Part shown: piece by piece, positions 10,590 through 22,337 of the stretch | Numbering within the stretch: the stretch's first letter is position 1 | Layout of the letters: each line of letters opens with the position of its first letter | Assembly: GCA_012934845.2 (NCBI GenBank) | Contig: WNNJ02001985.1 | Location: 1-64,000 of the forward strand | DNA from: Pomphorhynchus laevis | Taxonomy: Eukaryota; Acanthocephala; Palaeacanthocephala; Echinorhynchida; Pomphorhynchidae | Length of the DNA: 64,000 nt | Direction: 5' to 3' | Notes under the pieces: generated by a model | The model's input: the letters and a program-made list of their open reading frames with translations, nothing else | Databases searched by the model: none | What the model was told of the DNA's origin: nothing | Position numbers and translations under genes: made by a program

Positions 10590-11612
10590 TGATATAGCAT
10601 TTTTCAAGTTCAAATGCGAACCTGGCCATATGATTAGCACATCATCAATGTAGCGCAACCATAGTTTCGGTTCACATCCTACCTTAGCCAAAAATTGTTC
10701 CTCAATGTCTGCAACATACAGGTTGGCATAAACCGGCGCCACCGATGTACCCATAGCAGTTCCTGATACTTTGCGTTAGAACTTATTATTGAATTCGAAA
10801 TAATTGTTTTCAAGCACGGTCTTTACTAGTTTAACAATTCCATCTTTTCGTTGTTCATCCCATTCAGCAAAAGTCATTCTTTTGTACACGGCCTGGATTC
10901 CTTTAGTATTATCGATGTTGGTATATAGAGATTCGATGTCGATACTCGCTATTGTATATTGTGAGCTATATATACTACTCAGGGAGCACAATTTCCTTAA
11001 GGTATCGTCAGTGCTTCCAACATACGATTTAACGTGTTGCAACAAACATTTCAGCTATCTATGCAAATATCTCGATAAAAGCTCAGTTGCAATGCCGCAG
11101 TTAGATATGATGGGTCTACCAGGACATGGATGTTTAGCTTTATGTATTTTAGGAAGCATGTAAAAACGTCCAGTGGTCACATCATTTCTCAATAGTGTCT
11201 TTGCTACATCGATATCTAATATTTCTACAGCTTCTTTAACCGCGTTCTGCGCGATATACGTATGTTCACGTGGTACTTCTACATACGATTGACTGGACGG
11301 TCGACGTTTAGCTTCATTCAAGTACTCATCTGTTGACCAAAGTACAACATTGTCTCCATTCTCTGCAGGTTTTATTACTATACTGTCATCATTGATCAGA
11401 TCTTGTATTGCGTCATGTTCCTTCTTAGTTAAATTGCGCAAATATGATGTATTAGTACGAAGTGTTTCGTATTTCTCAAATAATAAGTGCTCAAATAATT
11501 TTGAGTACTTATTGTAAAATTTTTGTTTGTTGCAGTTATCTAGCATTGTGAACAAGGCTCTGCCGAAACGTAAAAAAAAATATTTATTGTACTTTACTGC
11601 TTTTTTAAATGA

Positions 11613-11678
<66 letters not shown>

Positions 11679-11880
11679 TTGGTTGTATGCTAAACTGTCT
11701 TCCAGGATCACCCATGATTCGTTTATATATTCCAAATTTTTCAATAAACTGGTGGTTAAAAGATGACAACAATTTACAACGTTATTTTACTAGTTTCGCC
11801 AGCAACGATTATATATATGTATATATAATAATTATTATTATTCGATAGAAGCGGTGGTCTTGGATCACTTAATGATTCCA
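10590..11880 (-). mobile_element. PLE-2: Penelope-like element
   Basis: The minus strand gives, in order, an N-terminal region (NKQKFYNKYSKLFEHLLF), DSIVIKPAENGDNVVLW, FYMLPKIHKAKHPCPGRPI, TIASIDIESLYTNID (motif A), GTSVAPVYANLYVADIEE (motif B) and WLRYIDDVLIIWPG (motif C). This is a typical animal PLE RT. The 3' part, including any GIY-YIG domain, is missing where the gypsy fragment begins near 10590. A long TA microsatellite lies inside the N-terminal part. It is broken, with about three breaks. Confidence 0.85.
11616..11675. repeat. TA microsatellite
   Basis: An uninterrupted run of about 30 TA units lies within the N-terminal region of PLE-2. A second short TATA-rich patch follows near 11810-11845. 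Confidence 0.95.
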
Positions 11881-11990
11881 TTAAATATCAAGGTTTTAAA
11901 GAAAACAAGACGCAAACTGGATTTTTATTTATTGAGCACAGGACACGCAACGTTTCGACACAAAGTCTTTATCAAGCGGTGAAAATTGTT
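11881..11990 (-). other. PLE-2 upstream flank with a GTCGAAACGTTG motif
   Basis: On the minus strand this stretch reads TTGATAAAGACTTTGTGTCG followed by AAACGTTGCG. It resembles the degenerate hammerhead-like or PLE-terminal motifs seen near other PLE ends in the window (13664-13700 and 29482-29590). It lies between PLE-2 and the RTE-like LINE. Its role is unknown. Confidence 0.4.
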
Positions 11991-13066
11991 ATATATATCA
12001 TCTGGAAGCTCCTCCATACCTTAGGCACTCCTAAACACCTGTGTGAACTTATCGGTGCAATGTATGAAAATACTGTGTCAGTCGTGCGCGAATGCGGTTG
12101 TACTGGAATTCCGTTTCCTGTCAGTACAGGTGTTCGACAGGGGGAGTACTATCACCACAACTATTCAACATTCTCATCGATCATCTCCTATGGGAAACGC
12201 TCGACCTGAACAGTGAAGGTATACGCCTGCATCCGAGCAATATGCTACTTTCTGATCTTACGTACGCGGATGATGTAGTCGTACTGTCAGAATCATTTGA
12301 GGATGTGCAACGTACAGCAACCCGCATAGGCGAGACATCAAAGAAATATGGGTTATTCCTTAACTTACCGAAATGTAAACTACTCGCCATAAACTCCCCT
12401 CCGTGCTCAGTTATTATTGATGGTATAACTATTGAACAGGTACAATCTTTCACCTATCTTGGATCAGTGTTTTCCGTAGACTGCCGATGTGACTACGACA
12501 TTCGAAGCCGGATAATAAAGGCTGGTTTCGCCTTTTCGCGTCTAAACTCCCTCTGGCGTGATAATAATGTATCTATTAAAACAAAGATCCGAATATATTC
12601 GTCTATTGTTCGTCCAGTACTACTGTATGGATCCGAGTGCTGGCCTGAAAAACTTACAACAAATAATCAACTTGCTGTTTTTGAGCGACGATGTCTACGT
12701 AGAATTGCAAAAGTCAATCCACTCGATCATGTATCGAACGCAGAAGTGTATTCTCGATGTTCACTCGACGTCTCCGTGTCTGATTTGATTCGGAAAAATA
12801 GACTGCGCTATCTTGGCCATGTACTTCGGATGCAAAGAGATAGACTCCCAAAGTTATCTCTGTACTTGGACCCGGAAGAATCCTGGCGACGCCCCAGAGG
12901 CGGTGTTCGTAAGAATCTAAAGAGAACGATCGAAGACGATGCCAAGAAAATACTATTCAGCTACTCGAACATTGGCTGGCGGAGATTTAAAAGAAGATGG
13001 AGACAAGAACTGGAAATGGTGGCTCAGAATCGATTGTCCTGGACTCATTTTGCTACTTCACTTTGA
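11991..13066 (+). pseudogene. RTE-like LINE, 5'-truncated RT and C terminus
   Basis: The element starts inside the RT (LCELIGAMYENTVSVVRECG, then PFPVSTGVRQG). After one frameshift it stays open from about 12140 to 13066: SPQLFNILIDHLLWETL, LTYADDVVVLSESFED (motif C), LNLPKCKLLAIN, and FTYLGSVFSVDC (motif E). The thumb and tail follow, with RPVLLYGSECWPEKLTTNN, RRCLRRIAKVNPLDHVSN, RYLGHVLRMQRDRLPK and WRRPRGGVRKNLKRTIEDD. These motifs are diagnostic of RTE-type RTs common in invertebrates. The endonuclease is absent, as expected for 5' truncation. One frameshift and otherwise long open reading suggest moderate age. Confidence 0.88.
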
Positions 13067-13099
13067 TTTGACTTTATTTTCGTCTTCTTGATGTTGTAA

Positions 13100-13560
13100 T
13101 TCACGATCTGTAAGGTCTAGTGGTTTAATAATATATATAGTAGTAGTGCATTGATGTGCTGAGTAAACAACGGTCCAGGATTTCTTACGAAATACGGCAT
13201 TTATACTAAATGGTGTTGCTTGATAGACTGGACTTCGATTCACGACTTTCAGTCACCATGTCACTTCTAGACGACCACTTCAGCATCGAAATGATGAGTA
13301 CCCGGCAACACTCATCAGTAGAATGAGGTACACACTGGTCGTTTCGGTTGCCTGTGTGACATTGTGAATAAAGGTGTTTCCGACACTGCTTAATTGTCCG
13401 AGGCTTACGCTCTTAACCATATCGAATTGCTGTGCGGACCATCCTTAAACACTAGGCATAGGTTGTTGCTGAATTGTCGCTGCACTCGTTGGATCCTAAA
13501 TGGATACGGCAGGTATAATAGTAGTGCACGGATGTGCTGAGTAAACAACGGTCCAGTTGT
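13100..13560. repeat. Repeat with 378-bp spaced direct repeats and hammerhead-like boxes
   Basis: The segment TAGTAGTGCA...GATGTGCTGAGTAAACAACGGTCCAG occurs at 13141 and again at 13519, a spacing of 378 bp. Between the copies the minus strand has a GAAA box (13345-13342) and a CTGATGA box (13318-13312). Three short helices would join them: 13265-13269 with 13319-13323, 13271-13277 with 13336-13342, and 13304-13309 with 13347-13352. Each helix sits where a hammerhead helix would, but the strand order is permuted. It could be a SINE, satellite or retrozyme-like unit. Confidence 0.55.
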
Positions 13561-15625
13561 TTACTATATATATAATTGTGGCACTGCCGGTTGCGATACT
13601 TTGAGGATCTTCCATTTATTAACGAAATAGAGTAAAAATAAGCAACTTAGAAATATCTATTGTTTATTTATCGAACGTTTCGACCGATTTTACGTTCTTC
13701 TTCGGCTATCTAAAACACAAACATACAAATGTTCAACATTAACAGCAGAAATTAGCAAAAAAGGTAAGCAAAATATCAACAACTTAGATTGTATTGTTTG
13801 CATGGCGCCATCTGTATATGTGTTGTTCAGTGTTAGTATTTGTCTCCATATCTGTTCCAAGTTTGCCAATCCAAAACTGTTCATTTTGCTTCCTACAACG
13901 ATCGTCTTCTTATCTTGTTATTATCTGATACTGTACTGCCTCGTGTCCGTTACATTTCAATGTGTGAGTGCCAAAACCATCAGCATTTATTTTTTCTTCA
14001 CATGATATCGCCTTCTTGTCATCCGATCTTTTAAGCCATGTTTAGTTTCGCCTATATATTGTACACCACACTCACAAGTCGCTAAATATACAACACCTTT
14101 TGATTTGCAGTTGTTCACTGTTTTTAGTTTGTAACGACGATTTGTCAATGTGCTCCTTATCTCATTAATTGTTTTGCACTATTTACACCTCTTGTAATTG
14201 CACATTTTGCTACCACCCTTCTATCGATCTCGATTCATACTTAAGTGGCTTTAAACGAGGTGTGATGTTATTGTGTTTGGTGAGCGGAATACTATGCTGG
14301 GTGTTTTCAACAATGAATTATATAGGTCGCATTCGAGGTAGTAATCAATGCTCCTATATTAGATCTTATGCTCTTGTAGTGTGGTGAATACTGTAACACG
14401 TATCTGATTTTCGATGTACCATCTGTTTTCGCACATGCGGTTACATTTGGTTTAATGTATGATCCATTCATTATCTTAACTACTAGTCGTCCTCTATATC
14501 CTCTCACAGATAGGTTGTCGATTAACTGTTTAAAATGATTGATCAAATTTTTAGGTTCTGTGCATATATCTCGTATTCGGTTTATTTCATTTTTAATCAT
14601 ATATATCTTTACAGAGTTGGATGGCAGCTTGCCGTGTGTAGGAACATTAAACGGTATGAGGGCTTTCTATAGAGATCGGTGTGAATTTTCTGGTTCTTAG
14701 TATAAACAACGTTATCTAAGAAGTTGACTTTCTGATCTATTACTCTAGTGAAATTTAAATCTCCAGCCTCATTAAACCTTTTAAGTATTTCTTCCCCTTC
14801 CTCTTTTGTAACTGGCCCAAAGAATATATCGTCAATGTATCGCGCATATAATTGGGGTTTCTGTGGAAGCGTATCGAGGATTCTGGTTTCGTAATCATGC
14901 ATATATAGTATAGCATATGTCGGTGCTTCGGGTGTTTCCATTGCTGTTCCGATTTTCTGGCGATATAACTCTTGATTAAATTCAAATACATTGTTATTGA
15001 GTATTGTTCTCTGGGCATCTTTGATAAACTGCCTTTTTCTGCTTTCCCAACATGCTTTTATCATAAATGTATCAACAGCCTCAATTCCATTATCATGATC
15101 TATTGATGTGTGGAGAGATTCCACATCCATCACACCAAATAAATTTTCAGAACCAATATAACCAACTTGATTCCTCAATCTTTTTCTAAAATCTTGAGAA
15201 CTAGAGATATATGATGCGACTGTTAAAAGGAGGGGCTTTAATAAGGTATCAACATTTTTACTCAGTGCTTCTGTTGCCGTGTTATTATTACTAATAATCG
15301 GTCTACCAGGACATGGCTTAACTAGCTTGTGAGTCCTATTAAGCATGTAAAAACGACATTCTTTCGCTTCTGTGTTATATAGTGTTTCTAATAAGCATGG
15401 AGGTAGAAACTGCAGCGATATATATTTTGATACTAATTGTAGACTTCTTATTTTGCTGTTTCTTGTTCTATAGCTGATACTCTTTCATACGACAAGCTAT
15501 CTAACTGTCTACATGCTTCTAATATATATTCATCCTTATCCCAAACTACTGTCTCGCCTCCCTTATCAGCCTTTTTGAAAACTATATCTCGTTATTGCTT
15601 TAATTCTTGAATTGCTTTCATAAAC
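13561..15625 (-). mobile_element. PLE-3: Penelope-like element with GIY-YIG endonuclease
   Basis: On the minus strand the N-terminal end is near 15600 (FKKADKGGETVVWDKDEY). The RT follows: KPCPGRPIISNNNTATEAL, FGVMDVESLHTSIDHDNG (motif A), QKIGTAMETPEAPTYAILY (motif B) and YARYIDDIFFGPV (motif C). The thumb holds VNFLDNVVYTKNQKIHTDL. The C-terminal part continues past 14307 into a GIY-YIG endonuclease at about 14118-14000, with GVVYLATCECGVQYIGETKH, then LKDRM and MNSFGLANLEQIW. The RT stretch 14609-15346 is open for 245 codons. The element is 5'-truncated and broken in several places. A GTCGAAACGTTCG motif lies at its 3' side, near 13670. Confidence 0.88.
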
Positions 15626-18600
15626 CGAAATGGGATGTCCAGAATACCACTTTCTATAGTGATGCTACCAAGTTTGCAACATTGCGTGTGTTCATGGTAC
15701 CCCTACATGATAATAGCCATACTGTTATCAAGGAAAGTCAAGCGGCAATAGGTCACACTTACCATCGAAGAATCTACATTTTATGCTATGCACCTGCCGT
15801 TATCGAACTCATTTTCAGTCACATCTAACCAGTTGGTGCGAAAAAACATTGCTGCGGTTTCTACAAATCTGACATAAAAACATGTTTAAACTGTCAGACG
15901 ATTTGAAGCTTAAACCCCAGTTAAAGGTTAAACTGACAGATGTGATCTAATAATTCTTGTCTTAGATGAATCGTCAGATGATTCATCTCGGATGAATAAT
16001 CAGATATTATTCTTTTGACTATAATATATGATAAGATGTTTTACTTTAAGCTAATATCATCAGCGAGATTGTGTCTTGGACCTTTCTTTTACTTGATTAT
16101 CTAATAGTTCTGATTCGTCAAAGATTTATTTATTAAAAGATCTTATAGGATTCAAAGCGATTTCGCTGAGTCATTGTGCAGTTATACTGACTTGAAACAA
16201 TCTTACTTCTGATTTAGCTAACGTATTTTCTTTACTTACGTTAGTTATTTAATAATATATGTTTTGTATCAATGCAACGTTTAGCGATGCCATTATTTTA
16301 ATTTTCTTGTTTAGTTTACAGCAATTGTGGCGTAATCCAATGATCTGCTGTTTTAAAGATATTTATTGTTAAAAAGTTTGAATTAATCTTTTCAATTGAA
16401 ATCTACACTATTGACAGAAGGTTTGGAGTAATTTCCAAATCGCAAATATATTAGGTGATAAATGTTTTATTGTTCTATTTATTGTCTTTTGATTATCTTA
16501 ATTTTGCTACCTATAGTATTTAACAGGGTGTATTCTGACGTATTTATTTGATTCTATGTAATTTTTTTGACTCTTTGCAATCATCTTTAAAGTCGTTGTT
16601 CTTCGTAATCATTCCTGCATTTTAATTTCAATTTGGTATATTGTTAATGAAGCCATTCATTTGAGGTAGTATGGCTTTGTAGTATTTTACTGCAATTCTT
16701 TAATATAAAGATATTTTTGTTGTAAATTTTAAAATTATTTCATATCCAATAAAATTTAATTTATAAATGACTATTATTCATTTTTAAACTATTTTTAAAG
16801 TAGCATTTATGAATCAGGAAGTAAATGTAATCTTATGCTGTCCTAGTTTATGTCTTCATATAAAATAAATTTTATTACAAACTATGTTAATTAAAAAATG
16901 CTTATTGAAATATAATTGTCATCATTGTAATTGATTTTAAATTGTATTTTAAATCACATTGAGCTTTTGAGTTAATATCGAAAATTCAAGTTGAGATACT
17001 TCTGTTAAATATATGATAGACTAAATCTAATATAATAATTATGTTGTTTTGTAAACGTTGTTTGAAAAGCTCTAGCTGAAGTAATAAATAGTGGGACAGG
17101 GTTTTTGTTTTATATTATAGATCAAAAAAACTATTTGTTTTTACTACAGAGCGATTTAAAGGTAGACAGCCATAAGTTTCATATCTTATTTGTAATCGTA
17201 TATGAAATGCAATTACAATTTTAATTTATAGTCAATAAAAACTTTATCACGTATTTGAAAAAATAAGGTTCGCATCCGATAAATTCCTAGCCTGCACTTT
17301 TCGAGAAGCACTATTATAGAGTTACTGATATATCAATCAATCTCTGTTTGAGTGAACAAACAAAATCTCAATATACATAATTTATTATAGAAGATCAAAT
17401 TTTGTATATACCTAATCAATTAGCCGAAATTTCCAATTCATCAGGTTTAATAAGCAGCTACAGATCAAGAAAGGCCAGAAGAATTCTAAACATTAAGTTC
17501 GAGTTGATTATACATAAACAAGACGAGTTTAAAATATTAAGCAAACATTACGTTGTAGGCTTAATGGTCAGCTTTGTGATGAAATTTGAATGATACAATG
17601 ATCTTTAATTTTAATGATATATTCATCTTTTGATATTTATGTGATTCAACGTTTTTATTTCGTACAAATTTGTTATAAACTCATTAAAATATTTAAGTGA
17701 GACGTATTTCGTGATATGATCACAAATTTTCTTTAGTGTTACATTTCAAAATATGATGACAAAAATGTTCCTTATCTGCTAAGTAATATACAGATTACCT
17801 AATTTGACTGTCATTAGTGTTTTTAACTAAATACTAACACAAGTGGTAATTATTTATTGTTACTTGGATAAAATCTGATAGCCGTTAGCATTATTTCAGT
17901 TATTTGATTGTTTATCAATGATAATTGCTTACATTAAAAGCCATGCTTAAAAATTACAACTTGGTGAATATTTGTAATAACACAGTGCATATCTATAAAC
18001 AATTTTTTATTTATTGTACCATTCGCGCTTTCTCATAAAGTGCTGTGTTTAGCTTGACTATTTCTAACAAAATTGTTATGTATTTCTTGTATTGTATGAA
18101 TTTTCCAAGGAATATTTGAACGAAGATTTTCATTGGTGAGTTCAGGTTAAATGTTGCTAATTTTATTTTATATTGATAGAAATTTTAGTGCAAGATTATT
18201 AATATCGGTAACGTTTGATTCGATTTCAATGAAATTGACGATTTATTTAAAATGAGAAAATTTACGAGCAACTGTGTCTTTACAAAGTTATAAGAATCTA
18301 TCGCACATATATCGATTTTAATGGACAAAACTATTTATAAAAAATATACAAAGAAACAATTCTCTCAGAAAATTGATGTTCAGTCATATCACATTTTTCT
18401 GAATTACATTTGTAGTTACACACAAAAAACTTGTATCACTTAAGCGTTAACACGGAATTATTTAAAAAAATTCCATATCTTGTAAATAATTACATTTAAT
18501 GCAATTATAAAAAATTTTATAGACTGAGAAAATTGAAATCGGTGTAAAATTTGGCTGCGAATTAAAGTATTATTATGCTATCTACCCTTTAAAGTAGTGA

Positions 18601-18644
18601 TTTATTTACCGTGTATATATTGATTCAAAGCACGAAAAATACCC
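15626..18644. other. Unassigned A+T-rich region
   Basis: About 3 kb of A+T-rich sequence without a convincing coding frame, RT motif, tRNA or long repeat. The longest frames are around 60 codons and low in complexity. It could be host intergenic DNA or very old repeats. Confidence 0.6.
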
Positions 18645-19270
18645 TTCGGCTGATGATTATGCCAGCTATATCGGAAGGGGTGGCTAAACGCGTAATGATC
18701 GTCTACCTATTTTCTCTTGCTGTCTGCCAAAAGATGACATACACGAGTTGAGAGTGGTGCTTCGGTTTTTGAAGCTACCTTGAATTGTCCCAGGTGGGAA
18801 TGGCTCAGGAGATAAAGTTGCTCTATGATTGTGTAAGGATAGTGACTCCTTCAAAACTTTATTAAAGCCTATGCTACCGCTCCAGCTCGATGCTTTCTCC
18901 TTCGAGCAAACAAACTTCTCTTGAATATTTTGCAGTAGGAAGACTGAGTAAGATTAATACGAGCAATGATCGCCCTATCCCTACTCAGCTGGAGTATATA
19001 TCTAGAGCTCCATATTCTTTCGAGAGGGCCTGCCTGAAGGATACAGAGAGAGATTAGGAAGGTGTAGCATGTTTGCGATCACTATGAGTTTTGTCGGTGT
19101 ATTATTACATAGTCGACTTGTATAGGTGGTAGAAAGTATTGCGGTAGCTTACGAAGTGAAGTGTGAATTAAATCGGTTCAGCCGCATAGTTTCCATCAAT
19201 AGGGAAGAGTTGGATATCTACCTGGAAGAAGGCTACTCTGATTGGATCAAAATGGTACCTCCTCATTGTA
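18645..19270 (-). pseudogene. LINE-J copy 3: fragment between endonuclease and RT
   Basis: The minus strand aligns by eye with the linker region of other LINE-J copies. It shares the blocks found at 34540-34950 and 46650-47110, including the stretches equivalent to STEYWR..., TKLKVLA and the end of the endonuclease (FDPIRVAFF). It is heavily decayed, with stops and small indels throughout, and both ends are missing. Confidence 0.7.
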
Positions 19271-19478
19271 TTGATTTCGAAAGCGAAAGCTACGTCATGC
19301 AATTAGCATATAGTGAATTCTTTCTGCCTTCAATAACACTGATTTTTATTAATAATAATAGATTTTCTTACTAACACAAAAGGATAAATAAGTAAATATT
19401 AACAACAGAAAGTCCAAGACAAATAGTTCCGAAGCAGATCTTCAAAATCATTGTTTAGTCTTCACCATTATTCTGGCC

Positions 19479-20138
19479 TCAAATCCATGGGGATCTGAGC
19501 CCCCAACCAATCCAACACGCCGCTTTCCGATTGAACCACCCGGGATCTCTCACCCCCCGAAGAATCCAATCGGTGCGAACGATAGTGGGTAAACGAGAGA
19601 CGAGGAGCTTAAGAAACCTTAGCCTTTGTTCTGGGGGACGTCCTCTTGAGAAGAAGACTAATCCCGAGATAGCCCAGGTACCCCAAAGGCGTACCTGGGT
19701 TTTCCCATTCAACGACAGATGCTGAGCCCGTTTCAGAGCCCACCTAGCTCTCTTCAGGATACGTTTGAGTCTATCCAGGTCGGCTTTCGCCGACCAGTTC
19801 ACCGAAACGGTGAACCCCAGGTATTTTACTCGACTTGTGAAGGAAGGGAGTGGTTCAGAGGCAAATATGGAGGAGAGCGCCGAGAGTGCTAGTCTCTTAA
19901 GTTTTTTCTTCGTCGCAGGGGAGCCATGAAAAACTACCACCTGCGATTTTGCGGAGTTTAAAATAAGATTGGATTGGGGTAGCTGGTCTTTTAATCTTGA
20001 AAAGAAACGGCTGATGTCAGAGACTACGTCTTTACACCTGCGTTCAGAGAACAGGGCTGTGGTGTCAACAGCGTACACCACTAGACGTTGTTCACGTTTA
20101 AATATTTTAAATAGAATAATTGAGGCAGCAAGATACAA
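19479..20138 (-). pseudogene. LINE-J copy 4 ORF2 3' part: end of RT
   Basis: A 219-codon open stretch begins in the RT just after motif B (YLAASIILFKIFKREQ). Motif C is RLVVYAVDTTALFSERR, where YADD has changed to YAVD. Then come LILNSAKSQVVVFHGSPAT (motif D), VKYLGFTVSVNWSAKADL (motif E), and the thumb and C terminus (LSLNGKTQVRLWGTWAISG, RLPTIVRTDWILRG, RKAACWIGWGLRSPWI). No RNase H domain follows. The changed catalytic site alone would inactivate it. Confidence 0.85.
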
Positions 20139-21064
20139 GTATTCCAGTATTCCTTCGAGAGGGTTTGTCTGGCGGAAGCAGAGAGATTAGGAAGGTTCAA
20201 CAATTTAGCTAGGACCTTGAGTTTTGTCGGAGTGGGATTGTATAAGCGACTTTTATGGGTAGTCGATAAAATCGCGGTAGCTTGCGAAGAGAGGTAGGAA
20301 TTAAATTTGGATAAACTCTCATTACCAATTCGGGGGAAGCGTTGGATAGCTGCCTGGAAGAAAGCCACTCTGATTGGGTCAAAGTGGAATCTTCTACGAA
20401 GCAGTGTATCCTCTTCTAACCGCCAACGAATTAGATCATGAGAGGTGGACAGATGTTGTCGCGACTGCTCCGTACAGAAGGGTTTTAGCAACCACTTCTC
20501 ATGGATCAGTAATAAGTCGAGGAGTGAATTAGTTGATATGCAATGAAAGTTGGGTGAGGGTGGTTTATGAATAAGATAACCGTTCCTGGCTCTGCGGAGT
20601 GCTGCATTAATCCAACGACCAGTTCTGTCGTTAAAGTCACCTAGTACCATGTCGTAGCCGCCATCAATTATACCATCCAGGAGAGCACGGTTCTTGTGGA
20701 CCTCCCCTGGACGGATGTAGACATTGGCTATACTGAGGCGTTTACCGTTCTTAACGAGTGAAACTACCAAACAGGACAGGGCTGAACAAGAGTAATTTAG
20801 CAGGAGGGAAGATCTTAGGGAGCACTTAACTAAGGTCAAGAGTCCTTGAGATGAAGAGGAGTGAGGTGGGGTTATGTACGGAGTATAGTGTGAACAAATT
20901 TGCTTTGGGATAAATCGAGTAATGTCCTGGGGGAGACGAATAGACCGCGTCTCCTGAAGGACTATAACATCTGCGTCTCTTCCAGATAAAAGTCTAAGGG
21001 CAGAAGCACCTCCCGAATTCCACTGAAGAATATTCAGTGAAAAAGGCTCGGGTTTACTCACCAT
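20081..21064 (-). pseudogene. LINE-J copy 4 ORF2 5' part: AP-like endonuclease
   Basis: This is an open frame of 327 codons from MVSKPEPFSLN. The endonuclease motifs are in order: ILQWNSGGAS, VIVLQETRSIRLP (catalytic Glu), IANVYIRPGE, MVLGDFNDRTGRWIN (Asp and Asn), STNSLLDLLLIHE, and LSTSHDLIRWRL (His). These are the landmarks of the exonuclease-endonuclease-phosphatase fold that nicks target DNA for target-primed reverse transcription. After the domain comes the linker RLYNPTPTKLKVLAKLL. The reading ends where an internal deletion joins it to the RT end, giving the artificial tail YLKYLNVNNV. The endonuclease itself looks intact, which makes this the best-preserved one in the window. Confidence 0.85.
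21054..21064 (-). promoter_or_regulatory. ORF1/ORF2 overlap of LINE-J
   Basis: The 11 nt ATGGTGAGTAA hold the ORF2 start and the ORF1 stop in different frames. The same 11-nt spacing is found at 690-700, 35634-35644, 43828-43838 and 50854-50864. This suggests coupled termination and reinitiation, as known for some non-LTR elements. Confidence 0.75.
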
Positions 21065-22337
21065 TGTGGTCGATCAGTTGGACGGGAGCAGCCAACCTAG
21101 ACAGAACTAGGTGCAAGAGGGTCACCCCCTTGCCACTAGCCCCATCCGAGGCCGGGGCCCCCTGGGCAATATCTTCATTTCCCCTCGTTGTATTCTTTTC
21201 CTTCAGCAGTCGCCCGACCTTCAGTGGTGGGACTTTCGGAGCGGAGGCGCCGCGTTTTTTGCTGGACTGCAATACTGAGGCCACCGGTTCTGGGGCCGCA
21301 CCCAAGAGAGATGAAACTAACTGTTTGATCATAAGCTCCATGGAGGCAATAGTTTCGGTTTTATTCTTGTTCATAATCCTCATCAGATCAGCATCAGACA
21401 TTCTACCATCCACGATGACAGTACCTTTTGCTGCATCCACGAAGGAGGATTTCGGTTGATAGGGAGTGACAAAACTCTTTTTGTAATCTTTAAACACCTG
21501 GCACCTTCTTGACCAGGCGGGGTGTGCTCCCTTGCAATTCGAGCAGACTGGGGGAGCAGCACATTTTTCCCCCAATAGCAAATGATGACAGGACTCATTA
21601 CCACAAACCCCACAGTGAGGTGTGGCAGAACAGGTAGATTTCCAGTGGCCCCACTTGTGACAACCCCCGCAATGAGGGTAAGTGAGGTTGTCCTGTTCAA
21701 CCAGCTGGAAGGAAAGGTTGTACCCTAGGAACGGGTTACTTCTACTATTTGCCAGAACCTGTGCTTTGTTCAATTCAGCGGAGCAGAAAGCGATTGGAAG
21801 GTCCGCACCATCCCTTCCCTTTAGTTGTCTTAAATTCGTTAAATCATATCTTTCCTGAATCAAGTTAAGATCTTCCTTCTCCATCTGAGGAGGGAAGTTA
21901 GAAATTTTAATAGTTGCCAAGATTGGCTTCAAAGTAATTGTCCCAATATCCTTCATATGAGCCCCAAAGTACTCGTTAAATTCTTTTAAAATGTCGTGGC
22001 TCGTGAAAGATACTCTTAGAGAGTTATCAAGTACTTTAACCGAGTTAAATATAATGCGATTGTTACGTTTCATTGCAAATTCCCGAAGAAATGTCTTGAA
22101 AATTCAATGCTTTTCTATCGGTTTGATTGCCGTGATTATCGCGAGATTTACTAATTTAGGTACTGGAGGGAGTAACCCCTCTTCATTTTGAGAATCACAA
22201 ACGTTACTTACTTTGTTTTGCTTGTTAAAGGATGAAACTGTACCTGAAAATGTTGAATTCCCTTCGAAATTGGAGGAATTTTGCATCGTTTTAGTGGAAT
22301 TGTTTGAAAGCTCCGACACGTTTTGCTCCGTACACAT
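21054..22337 (-). pseudogene. LINE-J copy 4 ORF1 (CCHC nucleic-acid binding protein)
   Basis: The likely start is the ATG ending at 22337 (MCTEQNVSELSNN), matching MCTSNN in copy 8. The first about 77 codons (ending KLVNLAIITAIKPIEKH) are separated by a frameshift from a 339-codon stretch. That stretch has an RRM-like domain (IIFNSVKVLDNSLRVSF, ATIKISNFPPQMEKEDL), LPIAFCSAELNKAQVL and NPFLGYNLSFQLVEQDN. Zinc knuckles follow: CGGCHKWGHWKSTC, a Cys/His-rich CGVCGNESCHH segment and CSNCKGAHPAWSRRC. A basic C-terminal tail (KKRGASAPKVPPLKVGRLL) comes last. The family role is RNA binding in the LINE particle. The stop overlaps the ORF2 start by 11 nt. Confidence 0.85.

Noticed and set aside
11616-11675. 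Reading the TA run as coding sequence
   Set aside because: The repeated Ile-Tyr translation is a by-product of the microsatellite within a broken PLE.
13291-13317. Simple hairpin TGATGAGT/ACTCATCA as a terminator
   Set aside because: It is a perfect 8-bp inverted repeat, but it lies inside the larger hammerhead-like arrangement and has no T tract or gene end beside it.
17402-17593. 63-codon frame in the A+T-rich region
   Set aside because: Low complexity, with no recognisable motif and no support from neighbours.
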